From contig NZ_JACEHE010000003.1 in assembly GCF_013778455.1 (NCBI RefSeq), positions 248,001-312,000 on the forward strand: a stretch of 64,000 nt of DNA, written 5' to 3'. The notes beneath the pieces were generated by a model, which was not told the DNA's origin, ran no database searches, and saw only the letters and a list, made by a program, of their open reading frames with translations. Positions 18,475 to 26,722 of the stretch are shown here, piece by piece. Both the position numbers and the translations under genes were made by a program. This stretch comes from Streptomyces himalayensis subsp. himalayensis (GTDB lineage: Bacteria; Actinomycetota; Actinomycetes; Streptomycetales; Streptomycetaceae). Each line of letters begins with the position of its first letter. The stretch's first letter is position 1.

Positions 18475-18955
18475 TCACCCCTTCGTGTCGGAACCGTTCG
18501 TCCGCCGGTAGTCGAACCAGTCGAAGGCCACGGTGCCTTCGGTGACGTACATGCCGATCACGCGGCCGGTGAAGCCCGTACGACCTCGGTCGACACATAG
18601 CGGCCATCGAGTTCGGCGAGACGGACGGGTTCTGCTCCACCGAGTGAGAACGCGATGGTGTCCGGTCCGTTGGGCTCGACGCCGAGCGGTTCGCTCGTCG
18701 CGTGCTCGGCGGAGGTGATGGTCGGGGGCAGCAGGTCGGTCGTACGTACGTCGATGACCAGGGTGACCGGCTACGGCGGCACCGGTCGCCGGCCGACGGC
18801 CTGACGCAGCGGTCCGATCCGGGCGATCACGCTCGCCTCTCCCCCGCCGACCTCGATGTCGTAGTGGTGCGCCTCGTCCATGCGTACGGAGAGCCCGGCA
18901 CGGCCTGCAGAACGGCTGACCCCGGACCACCGGCGACCCGTACCGGCGTGCCCTG
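18475..18955 (-). pseudogene. Relic of a GH43 beta-xylosidase C-terminal domain
   Basis: Minus-strand fragments line up with the concanavalin-like C-terminal domain of GH43 beta-xylosidases. First comes a piece with VRMDEAHHYDIEVGGGE and VIARIGPLR, then an in-frame TAG at about 18771, then VTLVIDVRTTD through LAELDGRYVSTEV. After a frameshift near 18590 follows the end piece FTGRVIGMYVTEGTVAFDWF. The catalytic five-bladed domain is gone. It lies directly behind the cupin gene, so the LacI-controlled operon may once have ended in a glycosidase. Confidence 0.6.
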
Positions 18956-19486
18956 TCAGCAGTCGGCCTCGGCGCCGATGAGCACGAACGCCATGGTCAC
19001 AGGGCGGTCGCTGCGGTTGCGCCAGGCGTGGCGGGTGCCGTTCTGGATCACGATGTCCCCTGCCGAGAGCGGGGTGAGCCGACCGTCGTCGAGTTCGAGG
19101 GCGACGTCTCCCTGCAGCACGATGCCGTAGTCCACGGTCGGCGTGGTGTGCATGCCGTCGGGCTCCATGAGTTCCGCGATGCCGGGCGAATCGGCTAGTT
19201 GCTCCCGGTCGTAGGCGACAGGGTCGAACGTCGGGTCGGCCATCGCGGTGTCCGGCGGCATGGTGATGACGATGAAGCGCGTACCGCCGGGCGCCGGAAG
19301 CAGGCTGGCGAGCTTCGGCGTGGGGTCCTCCCCGGTCCGGCTGACGGGTTCGCCGGGTTCGGTGGCCCACGGCACGGTGGACACCCAGCCCGGCAGACTG
19401 GTGAACTCGCGGCTGCGGGGGACGGGGCCGTCGCTGACGACGATCGACTTCCCGTTCTCGTCATGGCCGGTGACGACTCTGCGCAT
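18956..19486 (-). CDS. Cupin-domain protein
   Basis: A 176-residue protein with one cupin barrel in the second half: HTTPTVDYGIVLQGDVALELDD (motif 1), then AGDIVIQNGTRHAWRNRSDRP (motif 2, with His and Asn). The N-terminal part has a conserved TRFIVITMPPD. Cupins of this type bind a small ligand or metal and may be isomerases or sensors. It lies 114 bp behind the kinase gene on the same strand and is probably the third gene of the LacI-controlled operon. Confidence 0.8.
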   Translation of the reverse strand: MRRVVTGHDENGKSIVVSDGPVPRSREFTSLPGWVSTVPWATEPGEPVSRTGEDPTPKLASLLPAPGGTRFIVITMPPDTAMADPTFDPVAYDREQLADSPGIAELMEPDGMHTTPTVDYGIVLQGDVALELDDGRLTPLSAGDIVIQNGTRHAWRNRSDRPVTMAFVLIGAEADC

Positions 19487-19493
19487 GTGTGTC

Positions 19494-19560
19494 TCCTTGG
19501 TGGGTGTGTCCTCGGTCGGGTGGGTCTCCTCGGTCGGGTGGGTCTCCTCGGTGGGCCCGC
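19494..19560. repeat. 18-bp tandem repeat between kinase and cupin genes
   Basis: TCGGTCGGGTGGGTCTCC is repeated exactly at 19512 and 19530, with decayed partial copies on both sides. It fills the gap between the kinase stop and the cupin start. Confidence 0.85.
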
Positions 19561-19600
19561 GGTGGGCATCCTCAGCCCTGGTGCCCGTGGTCGGGGACGC

Positions 19601-20677
19601 TCAGACCGCCCGACTCTCCGTGGCGAGTTCCTCAAGGGCGGCCCACCAGGCGTCCAGTACGTCCTCCACGGTGGGCGCGAATGCACTGAGCAGTGCCGAC
19701 GCCACGGTGCGTACGAACTGCTTGCGCCGGTCGTCGGTGAGGTACTCCACCGGGGACTTGCCGTCCACGCGCGCGAGCAGCAGCGCCGGCAGCATCGACG
19801 CGGCCCGTGCCTCGAGAGCGGCGCGCGGCTCCCAGTCGGCGCAGCGGAAGTACTCCTCGGCAAGAACACGGGCGGACCGCAGGAGTTCGGCGCGGCGGCC
19901 GGGCACCACCAGGCTCTTGAGCAGCAGATGGTTGAGGCAGAAGGCGAGGTCGAAGGCAGGGTCTCCGTACCACGCGCATTCGGCGTCCAGCAGCACCGGC
20001 TGGAGGGGGCCGACGAGGATGTTCTTCGGGCTGACGTCGCCGTGCACCAGGGCCAGGTGTGTGGTGGCCGTGCGGTCGGCGAGGCCCTGGAGAATGTCGC
20101 GCAGACTCGGGTGCGCGGCCGCGGTGGCAAGTAGATACGGCTCGATGCGCAGCGCGTGGAAGTTCTCGTCGGTGGCGAATTCCGCCGCCAGAGCGGCGTC
20201 GCCCGCGCTCGCCGCGTGCAGGCTGCCGAGCACCTCACCGACGGCTGCCGCGGTCGCCACCTTCACCTCGCCGTCGAGCAACTGCGCCTTCCACACCGGG
20301 TATCGCTCGGGGGGCAGATACGCCATCGCGAAGAGACCGGCCTCGGCGTCATGCGCCAGCAGCACGGGCACGCTCTCCGGCCGGTGTTCGGCCGCGAACC
20401 TCATCCATGCCCACTCGTAGGCGTTGCGCGACACCGGGGCCTGCCAGTCGGCCGCGAACCGAAGCGTGGCCAGGGCCCGCTTGACGCACAGGGAACGTCC
20501 CGGCAGGTCCACCCGCCACAGATCGGACGAGACGCCCCCGGCCAGCGGAGTCCAGCGCGCGACTTCGCCGGGCGCGGCGAGCTTGTGGGCCAGCAGGAAA
20601 TCGGTCAGCGCCGGCTCGGGGACCGGCGGCTCCGGGGCATGGGGAGCGTCGTTCGGGGGCACGGGGCTCGTACTCAT
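19601..20677 (-). CDS. Aminoglycoside-phosphotransferase-fold small-molecule kinase
   Basis: A 358-residue protein with the APH/choline-kinase fold. The catalytic loop is LVHGDVSPKNILV (Asp base and metal-binding Asn) and the Mg-binding Asp follows in VLLDAECAWYGDPAFDLAF. The N-lobe has the ATP-binding Lys in LCVKRALAT. The family phosphorylates hydroxyl groups of small metabolites, not only antibiotics. It overlaps the hydroxyacid dehydrogenase gene by 4 bp, so the dehydrogenase product is a natural candidate substrate. The operon is likely controlled by the LacI-type regulator. Confidence 0.83.
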   Translation of the reverse strand: MSTSPVPPNDAPHAPEPPVPEPALTDFLLAHKLAAPGEVARWTPLAGGVSSDLWRVDLPGRSLCVKRALATLRFAADWQAPVSRNAYEWAWMRFAAEHRPESVPVLLAHDAEAGLFAMAYLPPERYPVWKAQLLDGEVKVATAAAVGEVLGSLHAASAGDAALAAEFATDENFHALRIEPYLLATAAAHPSLRDILQGLADRTATTHLALVHGDVSPKNILVGPLQPVLLDAECAWYGDPAFDLAFCLNHLLLKSLVVPGRRAELLRSARVLAEEYFRCADWEPRAALEARAASMLPALLLARVDGKSPVEYLTDDRRKQFVRTVASALLSAFAPTVEDVLDAWWAALEELATESRAV

Positions 20678-21678
20678 CGCCGCGCACCCGATCCGGCAGC
20701 TGCATCGCGGGGACTGTTGCAGGGATGGGCCGGCGCCTCGTCCCTCAGTACCCGGACGACCTCCTCGGCGGCTCGGCGGCGCAGCTCCGTGACCGAGGCG
20801 TCGGAGGAGAAGGCCACATGTGGCGTGAGTATCGCGCCCGGCTGGTCCAGCAGCCTGGCAGGGACGTGCGGTTCGGTCTCCAGTACGTCGAAGGCGGCTC
20901 CGCCCAGGTGGCCGCTGGCCAGCGCCTTGACGACCGCGTCGGTGTCCACCAGGCCTCCCCTGCTGACGTTGACCAGCAGACCGCCCGGCGGCATCAGCTC
21001 CAGCTGCTCGGTGCCGACGAGGTGGTGCGTGTCCTGCGTCAGCGGCACATGGAGGATCACCACGTCGCTGCGGCACAGCAACTCCTCCAGTTCCACCATC
21101 TCCACCCCCGCAGCATCCCGGGGCGGATAGGGGTCATGGGCCAGGATCCTGCAGCCGAAGGCACTCAGCTTGCGCACGGTGGCGCGCCCTATTCGCCCGT
21201 AGCCGACGACGCCGCAGGTCAGCGTAGACAGCCGGCGCAGCCGGGCGCCGGCGGGGTCCCATCTGCCCGAGCGGACCTGCCGGTCGCACACCGCCAGTCC
21301 ACGCGTCCAGGCCAACACCATGCCCACGGCGTGGTCCGAGACCTCCTCGACGCAGTAGTCCGGCACATTGGTGACCCAGACGCCTCGCTCCGTGGCGGCA
21401 TCCACGGCGATGTTGTCCAGGCCGACGCCGAGTCTGGCAACGATCCGCAGGTCCGGGGACGCCCCGACCGCGGTGGCGGAGACGGGTGCCCAGCACGTGA
21501 GGATCCCGGCGGGCCGGTGCTCGGCGACCAGTTCCTCGATGGTCTCGGCGGTCGCGGGCTCGGCGGGGCCGCTCACGAGTGTGTACCCCGCCTCCTCGAT
21601 CACCGATCGCTCGACGGTGTCGTCGGGCCAGGCGTAGTCGGTGAGCAGCACGGTGCCCGGGCGGCTCGGTGGTTTCAT
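20674..21678 (-). CDS. D-isomer-specific 2-hydroxyacid dehydrogenase
   Basis: A 334-residue NAD-dependent enzyme of the D-2-hydroxyacid dehydrogenase family, which interconverts 2-oxo and D-2-hydroxy acids. Seen are the dinucleotide motif GVVGYGRIGRATV, the Arg in VNVSRGGLVD, the Glu in DVLETEPHVP and the His in TPHVAF. The ATG at 21678 starts the recognisable N-terminal domain. It is the first gene of the operon with the kinase and cupin genes; a LacI-type operator lies about 305 bp upstream. Phosphoglycerate dehydrogenase-like relatives are an alternative. Confidence 0.88.
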   Translation of the reverse strand: MKPPSRPGTVLLTDYAWPDDTVERSVIEEAGYTLVSGPAEPATAETIEELVAEHRPAGILTCWAPVSATAVGASPDLRIVARLGVGLDNIAVDAATERGVWVTNVPDYCVEEVSDHAVGMVLAWTRGLAVCDRQVRSGRWDPAGARLRRLSTLTCGVVGYGRIGRATVRKLSAFGCRILAHDPYPPRDAAGVEMVELEELLCRSDVVILHVPLTQDTHHLVGTEQLELMPPGGLLVNVSRGGLVDTDAVVKALASGHLGGAAFDVLETEPHVPARLLDQPGAILTPHVAFSSDASVTELRRRAAEEVVRVLRDEAPAHPCNSPRDAAAGSGARR

Positions 21679-22448
21679 AGCAGGTCGTCCTCGCAGAATC
21701 GTGCGGCTCGCAGCGGCGAGACGGGGATCTCGCTGGGGCACATCGGGTCAGCAGGTCTGATCACCACCCGGCGGGCCGCCGGCTTGTGCCCGGTGGGGCC
21801 GCCGGATGGCCACGCATGGGGTGGAGTTGGCCACGCATGGGGTGGAGAGTGGGTCGCTGGGCTTGCGTCGGGTGTCCCTGGCGCTCGCCGACTCGTGGTC
21901 GGAGCGGGGGACGCCACGGTACGCCCCTGGTACTGATCACAGGATGCCGGGGCACATCGAACCAAATTGTCACAGCCACGTTGTGCTAACGATAGCACTC
22001 AGGCCTCTCAACGCGTCAAGAGCCGGACGTCCGCCATTTCGCCGCGCAGCCGCACCACACCGCAGCAGGTCCGCCTTTCGAGCGCCACCACGCGGTGCCT
22101 ACAAGGAATTCAAGGGCCGCCAAAGAAATCCGGTGCTCACATCTTGACGCGCCAGGGACTTCGCTTCATGGTTTCTGCGAGCCCATGACCGTGTGGCCGA
22201 CAAGTGTCCGCACAAGGTCCGGTTGTCGAAGACGCCACAGCCACGGACGTCCCCGACGGGCGATATACGGCTGGAATTCACGCGCGGCGGTCGATCGCGC
22301 GGCAGCCCGCCGCCCTCTCATCCATACGGCGACATCAGCGCAGTCGCCGACTCAAGTCCGTGTTCAGCTCACCGCTTCTCATCATCGCCCGAACCGCGAT
22401 GGATCTGCCGCGGCCTGCCGTGGCCCTTTCCCATAGGAGTGAGCCGCC
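21679..22448. other. Gene-free divergent region between hydroxyacid dehydrogenase and MFS genes
   Basis: About 770 bp with no credible gene. It contains a 21-bp tandem duplication (TGGCCACGCATGGGGTGGAG core at 21807 and 21828) and one LacI-type operator at 21983-21998. It must hold the promoters of both flanking transcription units. GC content is visibly lower around 21950-22200 than in the genes. Confidence 0.6.
21983..21998. promoter_or_regulatory. LacI-type operator 1
   Basis: GTGCTAACGATAGCAC, a 16-bp palindrome with half-sites GTGCTA/TAGCAC around a central CG. It is the best match among five copies in this region and lies between the dehydrogenase operon and the MFS gene. Confidence 0.78.
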
Positions 22449-23717
22449 ATGAATCACGCAGCGCAACTCGACACGAGTGCCGCACCCGCCCCGAACAAGG
22501 CGGACATCGACGAGGCCCCGCTCGGCCGCACCCTGGTCGCAGTGGGCTTCCTGGTGCTGACCCTGTCGTACATGATCAACGCGATGGACCGCCAGGTACT
22601 CCCTCCCCTGCTGCCCAACATCCGTGAGGAGTACGGGTTTTCGCTGGAGCAGGGCGGGCTGCTGGCGACGAACTTCACCCTCGGCATGGCGCTGGCCGGC
22701 CTGCCGGCGGGCTATCTTCTGGACCGTTTCCGACGCAAGACCGTGCTACTGGTCAGCATCGTGATCTACTCCCTGGGCACGATGGCCACTCCACTGGCCT
22801 CCGGTTTCGCCGACATGACCGCGTACCGGGTCCTCTCCGGCTTCGGCGAGGGCATGCAGTCCGCCGCCATCTTCGCGGCTGTCGGCGCGTACTTCGCCCG
22901 ACGACGAGGCCTCGCCTTCGGCATCATCGGCGCGGGCTACTCCCTCGGCGTGTTCATCAGTCCGCTGATCGGCGTCCGGCTCATGAACACGCACGGCTCC
23001 TGGCACTCGCCCTTCTACCTGTTCGGGGCGGCCGGGCTGGTGATCGCCGCCATCGCGGTCTTCGCGGTGAAAACCGGTCTGACCGAGCGCAGCGTCGAGC
23101 AGGTCGTCTCGAGCAGGACCTACGAGTACATGCCCGAATCCCCCTACAACCGCAACACCATCGCGTTGGCCGTCCACTCCATCGTCAGCGGTGTGGCCAT
23201 CTACGGGTTCATCGGCCTCTATCCGACGTTCCTCATCACCAGCCTGCACTTCACCCCGGCACAGGCCGCACTCGCCATGAGCTTCCTCGGCTTCGGCGGC
23301 ATGCTGGCCATTTTCGGCGGGTGGCTCGGCGACCGCGTCAACCAGCGCAATCTGCTGATCCTCAGCCTGTTGGCCTGTTCCGTCATCAGCGTCTGCATCT
23401 ACCAGCTGCACGGCGGAGTCGGCTGGCAGTGCCTGCTCGCCTTCCTCATGGGCGTCTTCGGCCTGGGCTTCCTCTACCCCAACACCAACAGCGCGATCCA
23501 GCGGGCCGTCCGCCCCGAACAGATCGGACGTGCCTCCGGTCTGTTCGTCACCAGCTACTACGGAACAGCCGCGTTCTCCGGCTTGATCTTCGCCACCCTG
23601 GTGGAGAACTTCGGCTGGCGCCAGGCGGGGCTGCTGCAGGTCACGCTCCTCCCGCTGGCCGGCGTCCTCGCGATGACCTTCGTCCGCACCTCGCGGTTCA
23701 ACAACGCGGTCCGCTAG
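22449..23717 (+). CDS. MFS transporter
   Basis: A 422-residue major facilitator protein with twelve predicted membrane helices and a central loop near residues 205-230. The N-half signature is DRFRRKTVLLVS between helices 2 and 3, and the matching C-half loop is GDRVNQRNLLIL. SYMINAMDRQVLPPLLP in helix 1 resembles organic-acid carriers such as the ACS family. AGGAGTGAGCC precedes the ATG. As the only transporter in the LacI-type regulon it probably brings in the inducing substrate, perhaps a hydroxy or sugar acid. Confidence 0.88.
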   Translation: MNHAAQLDTSAAPAPNKADIDEAPLGRTLVAVGFLVLTLSYMINAMDRQVLPPLLPNIREEYGFSLEQGGLLATNFTLGMALAGLPAGYLLDRFRRKTVLLVSIVIYSLGTMATPLASGFADMTAYRVLSGFGEGMQSAAIFAAVGAYFARRRGLAFGIIGAGYSLGVFISPLIGVRLMNTHGSWHSPFYLFGAAGLVIAAIAVFAVKTGLTERSVEQVVSSRTYEYMPESPYNRNTIALAVHSIVSGVAIYGFIGLYPTFLITSLHFTPAQAALAMSFLGFGGMLAIFGGWLGDRVNQRNLLILSLLACSVISVCIYQLHGGVGWQCLLAFLMGVFGLGFLYPNTNSAIQRAVRPEQIGRASGLFVTSYYGTAAFSGLIFATLVENFGWRQAGLLQVTLLPLAGVLAMTFVRTSRFNNAVR

Positions 23718-23730
23718 CGGCGCACCTGCG

Positions 23731-23862
23731 GACCTGCTGACCCACGGACCTGCTGACCCACGGACCTGCGGACCCGCCGACCTGCAGACCCGCGGACCCG
23801 CGGACCTGCGGCCGACTGGCGGCTCGCGGCTCGCGGCTCGCGGCTCGCGGCTCGCGGCTCGC
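23731..23862. repeat. Two adjacent minisatellites (16 bp x5 and 7 bp x6)
   Basis: Five 16-bp units start at 23731 (the first two are identical GACCTGCTGACCCACG; the next three are degenerate). After a 10-bp break come six perfect copies of GGCTCGC at 23821-23862. Both lie just behind the MFS stop codon. Confidence 0.92.
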
Positions 23863-23946
23863 GGCAATCGTGGGGATGGGACCGCTATGCGGCCTCGTGG
23901 GGATGGGGCCTGGGCGAGGTTCACGGCGAAGGACATCAGTGCGACG

Positions 23947-23993
23947 CAACCGGCCTCGGTCGAACCTTTGCGTGGTTCGTCCGAGGCCGGTTG
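23947..23993 (+). terminator. Strong hairpin behind the MFS gene
   Basis: A 20-bp stem with a single mismatch (left arm 23947-23966, right arm 23974-23993) and a 7-nt loop, followed by TGTGTTTCCC. It separates the MFS transcript from the lacI-type gene and is the likely terminator. The T-run is weak, as is usual in high-GC actinomycetes. Confidence 0.7.
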
Positions 23994-24230
23994 TGTGTTT
24001 CCCGAATTGCATTCCTTGCGCTCGATGATGCGGTCGTCGTCGACGTCATTGGAGCACGGGCAGCCGAGTACGTACTCAAGGGCTTCGGACCCCTTGGCAT
24101 GGCGGGCTTTCTCGACATCGCCAATTCGAGTCGTCGGCAGTAACGCACGCCGCCCACGGGGCATTTGACGATCCGCAAGGAAACCTCCGCGACCACCGAA
24201 ACCGCGGGCGATCGCATGACTCCGCCAGCA

Positions 24231-24246
24231 GTGCTAACGTTAGCGC
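24231..24246. promoter_or_regulatory. LacI-type operator 2
   Basis: GTGCTAACGTTAGCGC, matching operator 1 at 14 of 16 positions. It lies 131 bp before the GTG start of the lacI-type gene. Confidence 0.7.
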
Positions 24247-24311
24247 AGAGATAATGACCAAGCCGGTGCCCGATTCTCCGACCACTAGCTCGACCACGGA
24301 GCGCGACGTCA

Positions 24312-24327
24312 ATGCTATCGTTGGCAT
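24312..24327. promoter_or_regulatory. LacI-type operator 3
   Basis: ATGCTATCGTTGGCAT, a weaker copy, 50 bp before the lacI-type start and 81 bp after operator 2. The pair could support looping or autorepression. Confidence 0.6.
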
Positions 24328-24376
24328 ACAGACAGTAACGGGTACCGGGATCAGTCACTCGAGGGGGCGCCACCAC

Positions 24377-25432
24377 GTGATCACCACCAGGGACATCGCC
24401 GAACGCCTCGGGATCTCCGTCTCGACGGTCGGCCGAGCACTCGCTGACGACAGCCGTATCAGCGAGGAGACCAAGTTCCGGGTCCGCCAGGCCGCGTCCG
24501 AGATGGGATACGTGGCCAACCGCGCCGCACGGATGATGCGGGGCGCGTCGAGCAACGTGGTCGCGCTGGTGATCCCGGACATCCGCAACAGCTTCTACTC
24601 GACCATCGCGCACGAGCTGTCCAAGAACATGGAGGCGCAGGGCTTCCAGCTCATGCTCTCGGAGACCGACGACGACAGGATGGTCGAGCTGCGGCATCTG
24701 CGCGAGCTGTCCGCGAGCCGCGTGGCGGGCATCATCATCGTTCCCACCGCGCGCCCTCACAACGACTCCGTCAAACTGCTGCGCGCGGTGCCGCACCTGC
24801 AGCTGCTGCGCAAACACCCATCGCTGGGCTCCCAGTGGTTCGGCGTGGACGACTACGAGGCGCTGCGACAGGCCACGGCCCACCTGGTGGCACAGGGACA
24901 CACCCGTATCGCCTACCTCGGCGGTCCCGTCGAACTGCCCACCGGCGCCGAGCGCCTCAAGGGCTTCCGCAGCGCCCTGCGCGAAGGCGGCCTGCCCGAC
25001 GACGCCGGCCTGGCCGAACTGGGACCACCGTCGGACGTGGACCACGGCCGTCAGGCGGTACGCCGACTGCTGGAGGGCCCGTCGGCACCCACCGGGCTCG
25101 TACTCGGATCCATCCAGCTCACCCTGGGCGTCCTGGAGGAACTTTCCCAGCAGGGCGTGAAGGTGCCCCAGGAGCTGTCCGTGGTCGGGTTCGGAGATGA
25201 ACCCGGATTCTCCTGGTGGGGCCCGGGACTCACCACCATCGGCCTGCCCATCCAGGAGATGGCCACCGGCTGCGCGCTGTGGCTGATGCGCCGCCTCACG
25301 ACAAAACCCGGCAACGACGGCCCGTACACCTCCGTCTCGCCGGGATCACTGATCGTGCGCGGCAGCACAGCACCGCCCAGCGGCCCGGCCCGCGCCCGTC
25401 GCGGCGGTCGGCCCTCCTCCCAGGCCGGCTGA
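24377..25432 (+). CDS. LacI-family transcriptional regulator
   Basis: A 351-residue LacI/GalR regulator. The helix-turn-helix is at the extreme N-terminus (TTRDIAERLGISVSTVGRAL), followed by the hinge (YVANRAARMMRGASS) and a periplasmic-binding-protein-like ligand domain (VVALVIPDIRNSFYSTIAHEL onward, ending ELSVVGFGDEPGF). GTG 24377 is preferred: it places the HTH at the start and keeps both upstream operators outside the gene, whereas an ATG at 24254 would place operator 3 inside it. It is the likely binder of the five 16-bp palindromes in this region. Confidence 0.88.
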   Translation: MITTRDIAERLGISVSTVGRALADDSRISEETKFRVRQAASEMGYVANRAARMMRGASSNVVALVIPDIRNSFYSTIAHELSKNMEAQGFQLMLSETDDDRMVELRHLRELSASRVAGIIIVPTARPHNDSVKLLRAVPHLQLLRKHPSLGSQWFGVDDYEALRQATAHLVAQGHTRIAYLGGPVELPTGAERLKGFRSALREGGLPDDAGLAELGPPSDVDHGRQAVRRLLEGPSAPTGLVLGSIQLTLGVLEELSQQGVKVPQELSVVGFGDEPGFSWWGPGLTTIGLPIQEMATGCALWLMRRLTTKPGNDGPYTSVSPGSLIVRGSTAPPSGPARARRGGRPSSQAG

Positions 25433-25440
25433 GCGTCGGT

Positions 25441-25550
25441 ACGGTCGTCCACCACTCCGGCTGACCGGCGGCACGGTCGTCCACCACTCCGGCTGACCGG
25501 CGGCACGGTCGTCCACCACTCCGGCTGACCGGCGGCACGGTCGTCCCCGG
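25441..25550. repeat. 32-bp tandem repeat, three perfect units
   Basis: Three perfect 32-bp units (25441, 25473, 25505; core ACGGTCGTCCACCACTCCGG), then a partial fourth copy. The array begins 9 bp after the regulator stop and fills the gap to the convergent FMN reductase gene. Confidence 0.93.
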
Positions 25551-25585
25551 TCAGCCCCTCCGGGTCGACCAACCTCCCGCTCAAG

Positions 25586-26161
25586 TCAGGGAGTTGTGTT
25601 GCGCAGCCTGCGCATGACGCGAGCCGTACGCTCGAGCTCGTCGAGCATCTGCTCGGCCGCCGCATCATGTATCTTGCCGCCCCGAAACGCGCCGTCGTCC
25701 ATGACTTCGCTGATGAACGGGATGCTCACAGTGGGACCGATCGGCAGCATCCTGAGGTTCGCGACGACCTGCTTGGACATCTGCACCGCACGCGTGCCGG
25801 CCGAGACACCCCCATAGCTCACGAAACCGGCCGGCTTGTGCTGCCACTCCACGACGAGGTAGTCCCATGCGTTCTTCAAGGAGGCCGGGAAGGCGCCGTT
25901 GTACTCCGGGGTGACGAAGACGAAGGCGTCAGACCTGTCGACGATCCGACTCCATTCCCGGGTGTGGCTCTTCGTGTACTGCCGCAGGGCCGGCGGATGC
26001 GGCTCATCGTAGAAGGGAAGAGCGAGTTCACGCAGGTCGACGACGTGCGACTCGAACTCGTCGTACTCCGCGGCGCGCGCGGTGAACCAGTCCGCGACGG
26101 ACCTGCCCACACGTCCGGGACGTGTGCTGGCGACAACAGTGGTGAGGGTCATCGGTGCCAT
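25586..26161 (-). CDS. NAD(P)H-dependent FMN reductase
   Basis: A 191-residue flavodoxin-like protein of the NADPH-dependent FMN reductase family. The phosphate-binding loop is VVASTRPGRVGRSVADW and the flavin-contact region is FVTPEYNGAFPASLKNAWDYL. It supplies reduced flavin or reduces quinones or other acceptors. The start may be 26161 or 26152; neither has a clear Shine-Dalgarno. A LacI-type operator lies about 120 bp upstream, so it probably belongs to the regulon. Confidence 0.85.
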   Translation of the reverse strand: MAPMTLTTVVASTRPGRVGRSVADWFTARAAEYDEFESHVVDLRELALPFYDEPHPPALRQYTKSHTREWSRIVDRSDAFVFVTPEYNGAFPASLKNAWDYLVVEWQHKPAGFVSYGGVSAGTRAVQMSKQVVANLRMLPIGPTVSIPFISEVMDDGAFRGGKIHDAAAEQMLDELERTARVMRRLRNTTP

Positions 26162-26279
26162 ATCGGGGGCTCGCTTTCCGTTCGGCTGCGTTCCGGCCCG
26201 GGGCCCGCGCTCTCCCAGTGCTGTCCGCCTTCCCAGGGAGAGCGTGGGCCACCGGAGTCTTCCGGGAATCGCACTGAGT

Positions 26280-26295
26280 GTGCGAACGATAGCAC
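26280..26295. promoter_or_regulatory. LacI-type operator 4
   Basis: GTGCGAACGATAGCAC differs from operator 1 at one position only. It sits 119 bp before the FMN reductase start. Confidence 0.75.
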
Positions 26296-26396
26296 TCACA
26301 TACACCCCAGCCAATGCCCGACGGCGGGCGATGCCCAGCGACTCAAGCGAAGTGCCACCTGCCTCTTGACGCATGACACCCGCCCTTCGCACCATT

Positions 26397-26412
26397 GCGC
26401 TATCGTTAGCAC
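26397..26412. promoter_or_regulatory. LacI-type operator 5
   Basis: GCGCTATCGTTAGCAC, the inverse orientation of the same palindrome. It lies about 310 bp before the enolase-like gene and 102 bp from operator 4. Confidence 0.72.
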
Positions 26413-26722
26413 TTCAAGAGCCGCGGCAGGCGAGAAATCCTCGCCATCGCCCTTCCTGTCCACTGTCGACCGGCCCCGCGACGACAAGAGCCGTACAACG
26501 CGTCGCTCGCGCCCAGCACATGCCCGCCGATCCAACGGATGGCGGGTGACTGCCACCGACTGCCGTCCCGACAGCCGCCGCTGCGACGGGCGGGTTCCAC
26601 GCAGCGCGGCGGCTTCATGCCCGCGCACGCTCGTCCGCCGCCGGTACGGCAACGGACGGCCGTCGCCCGACGAGCGGCCCCGGACATCACTGAGGGTTCA
26701 GATCCCGAAAGGTTGCACCGCA

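Larger units (their letters stand above)
26162..26722. other. Divergent regulatory gap between FMN reductase and enolase-like gene
   Basis: About 560 bp with no credible gene. It holds two LacI-type operators (26280 and 26397), one nearer each divergent gene. Nothing else structured is seen. Confidence 0.6.

Noticed and set aside
19601..20677. Aminoglycoside resistance gene
   Set aside because: It has the phosphotransferase fold, but its overlap with a hydroxyacid dehydrogenase gene in a metabolic regulon makes a metabolite kinase more likely.
21806..22448. Small ORFs upstream of the MFS gene
   Set aside because: They overlap each other in several frames, lack ribosome sites and span the operator and a tandem repeat.
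23731..25550. Tandem arrays considered as a CRISPR
   Set aside because: Units are head-to-tail without unique spacers, unit lengths differ between arrays, and no cas gene is present.
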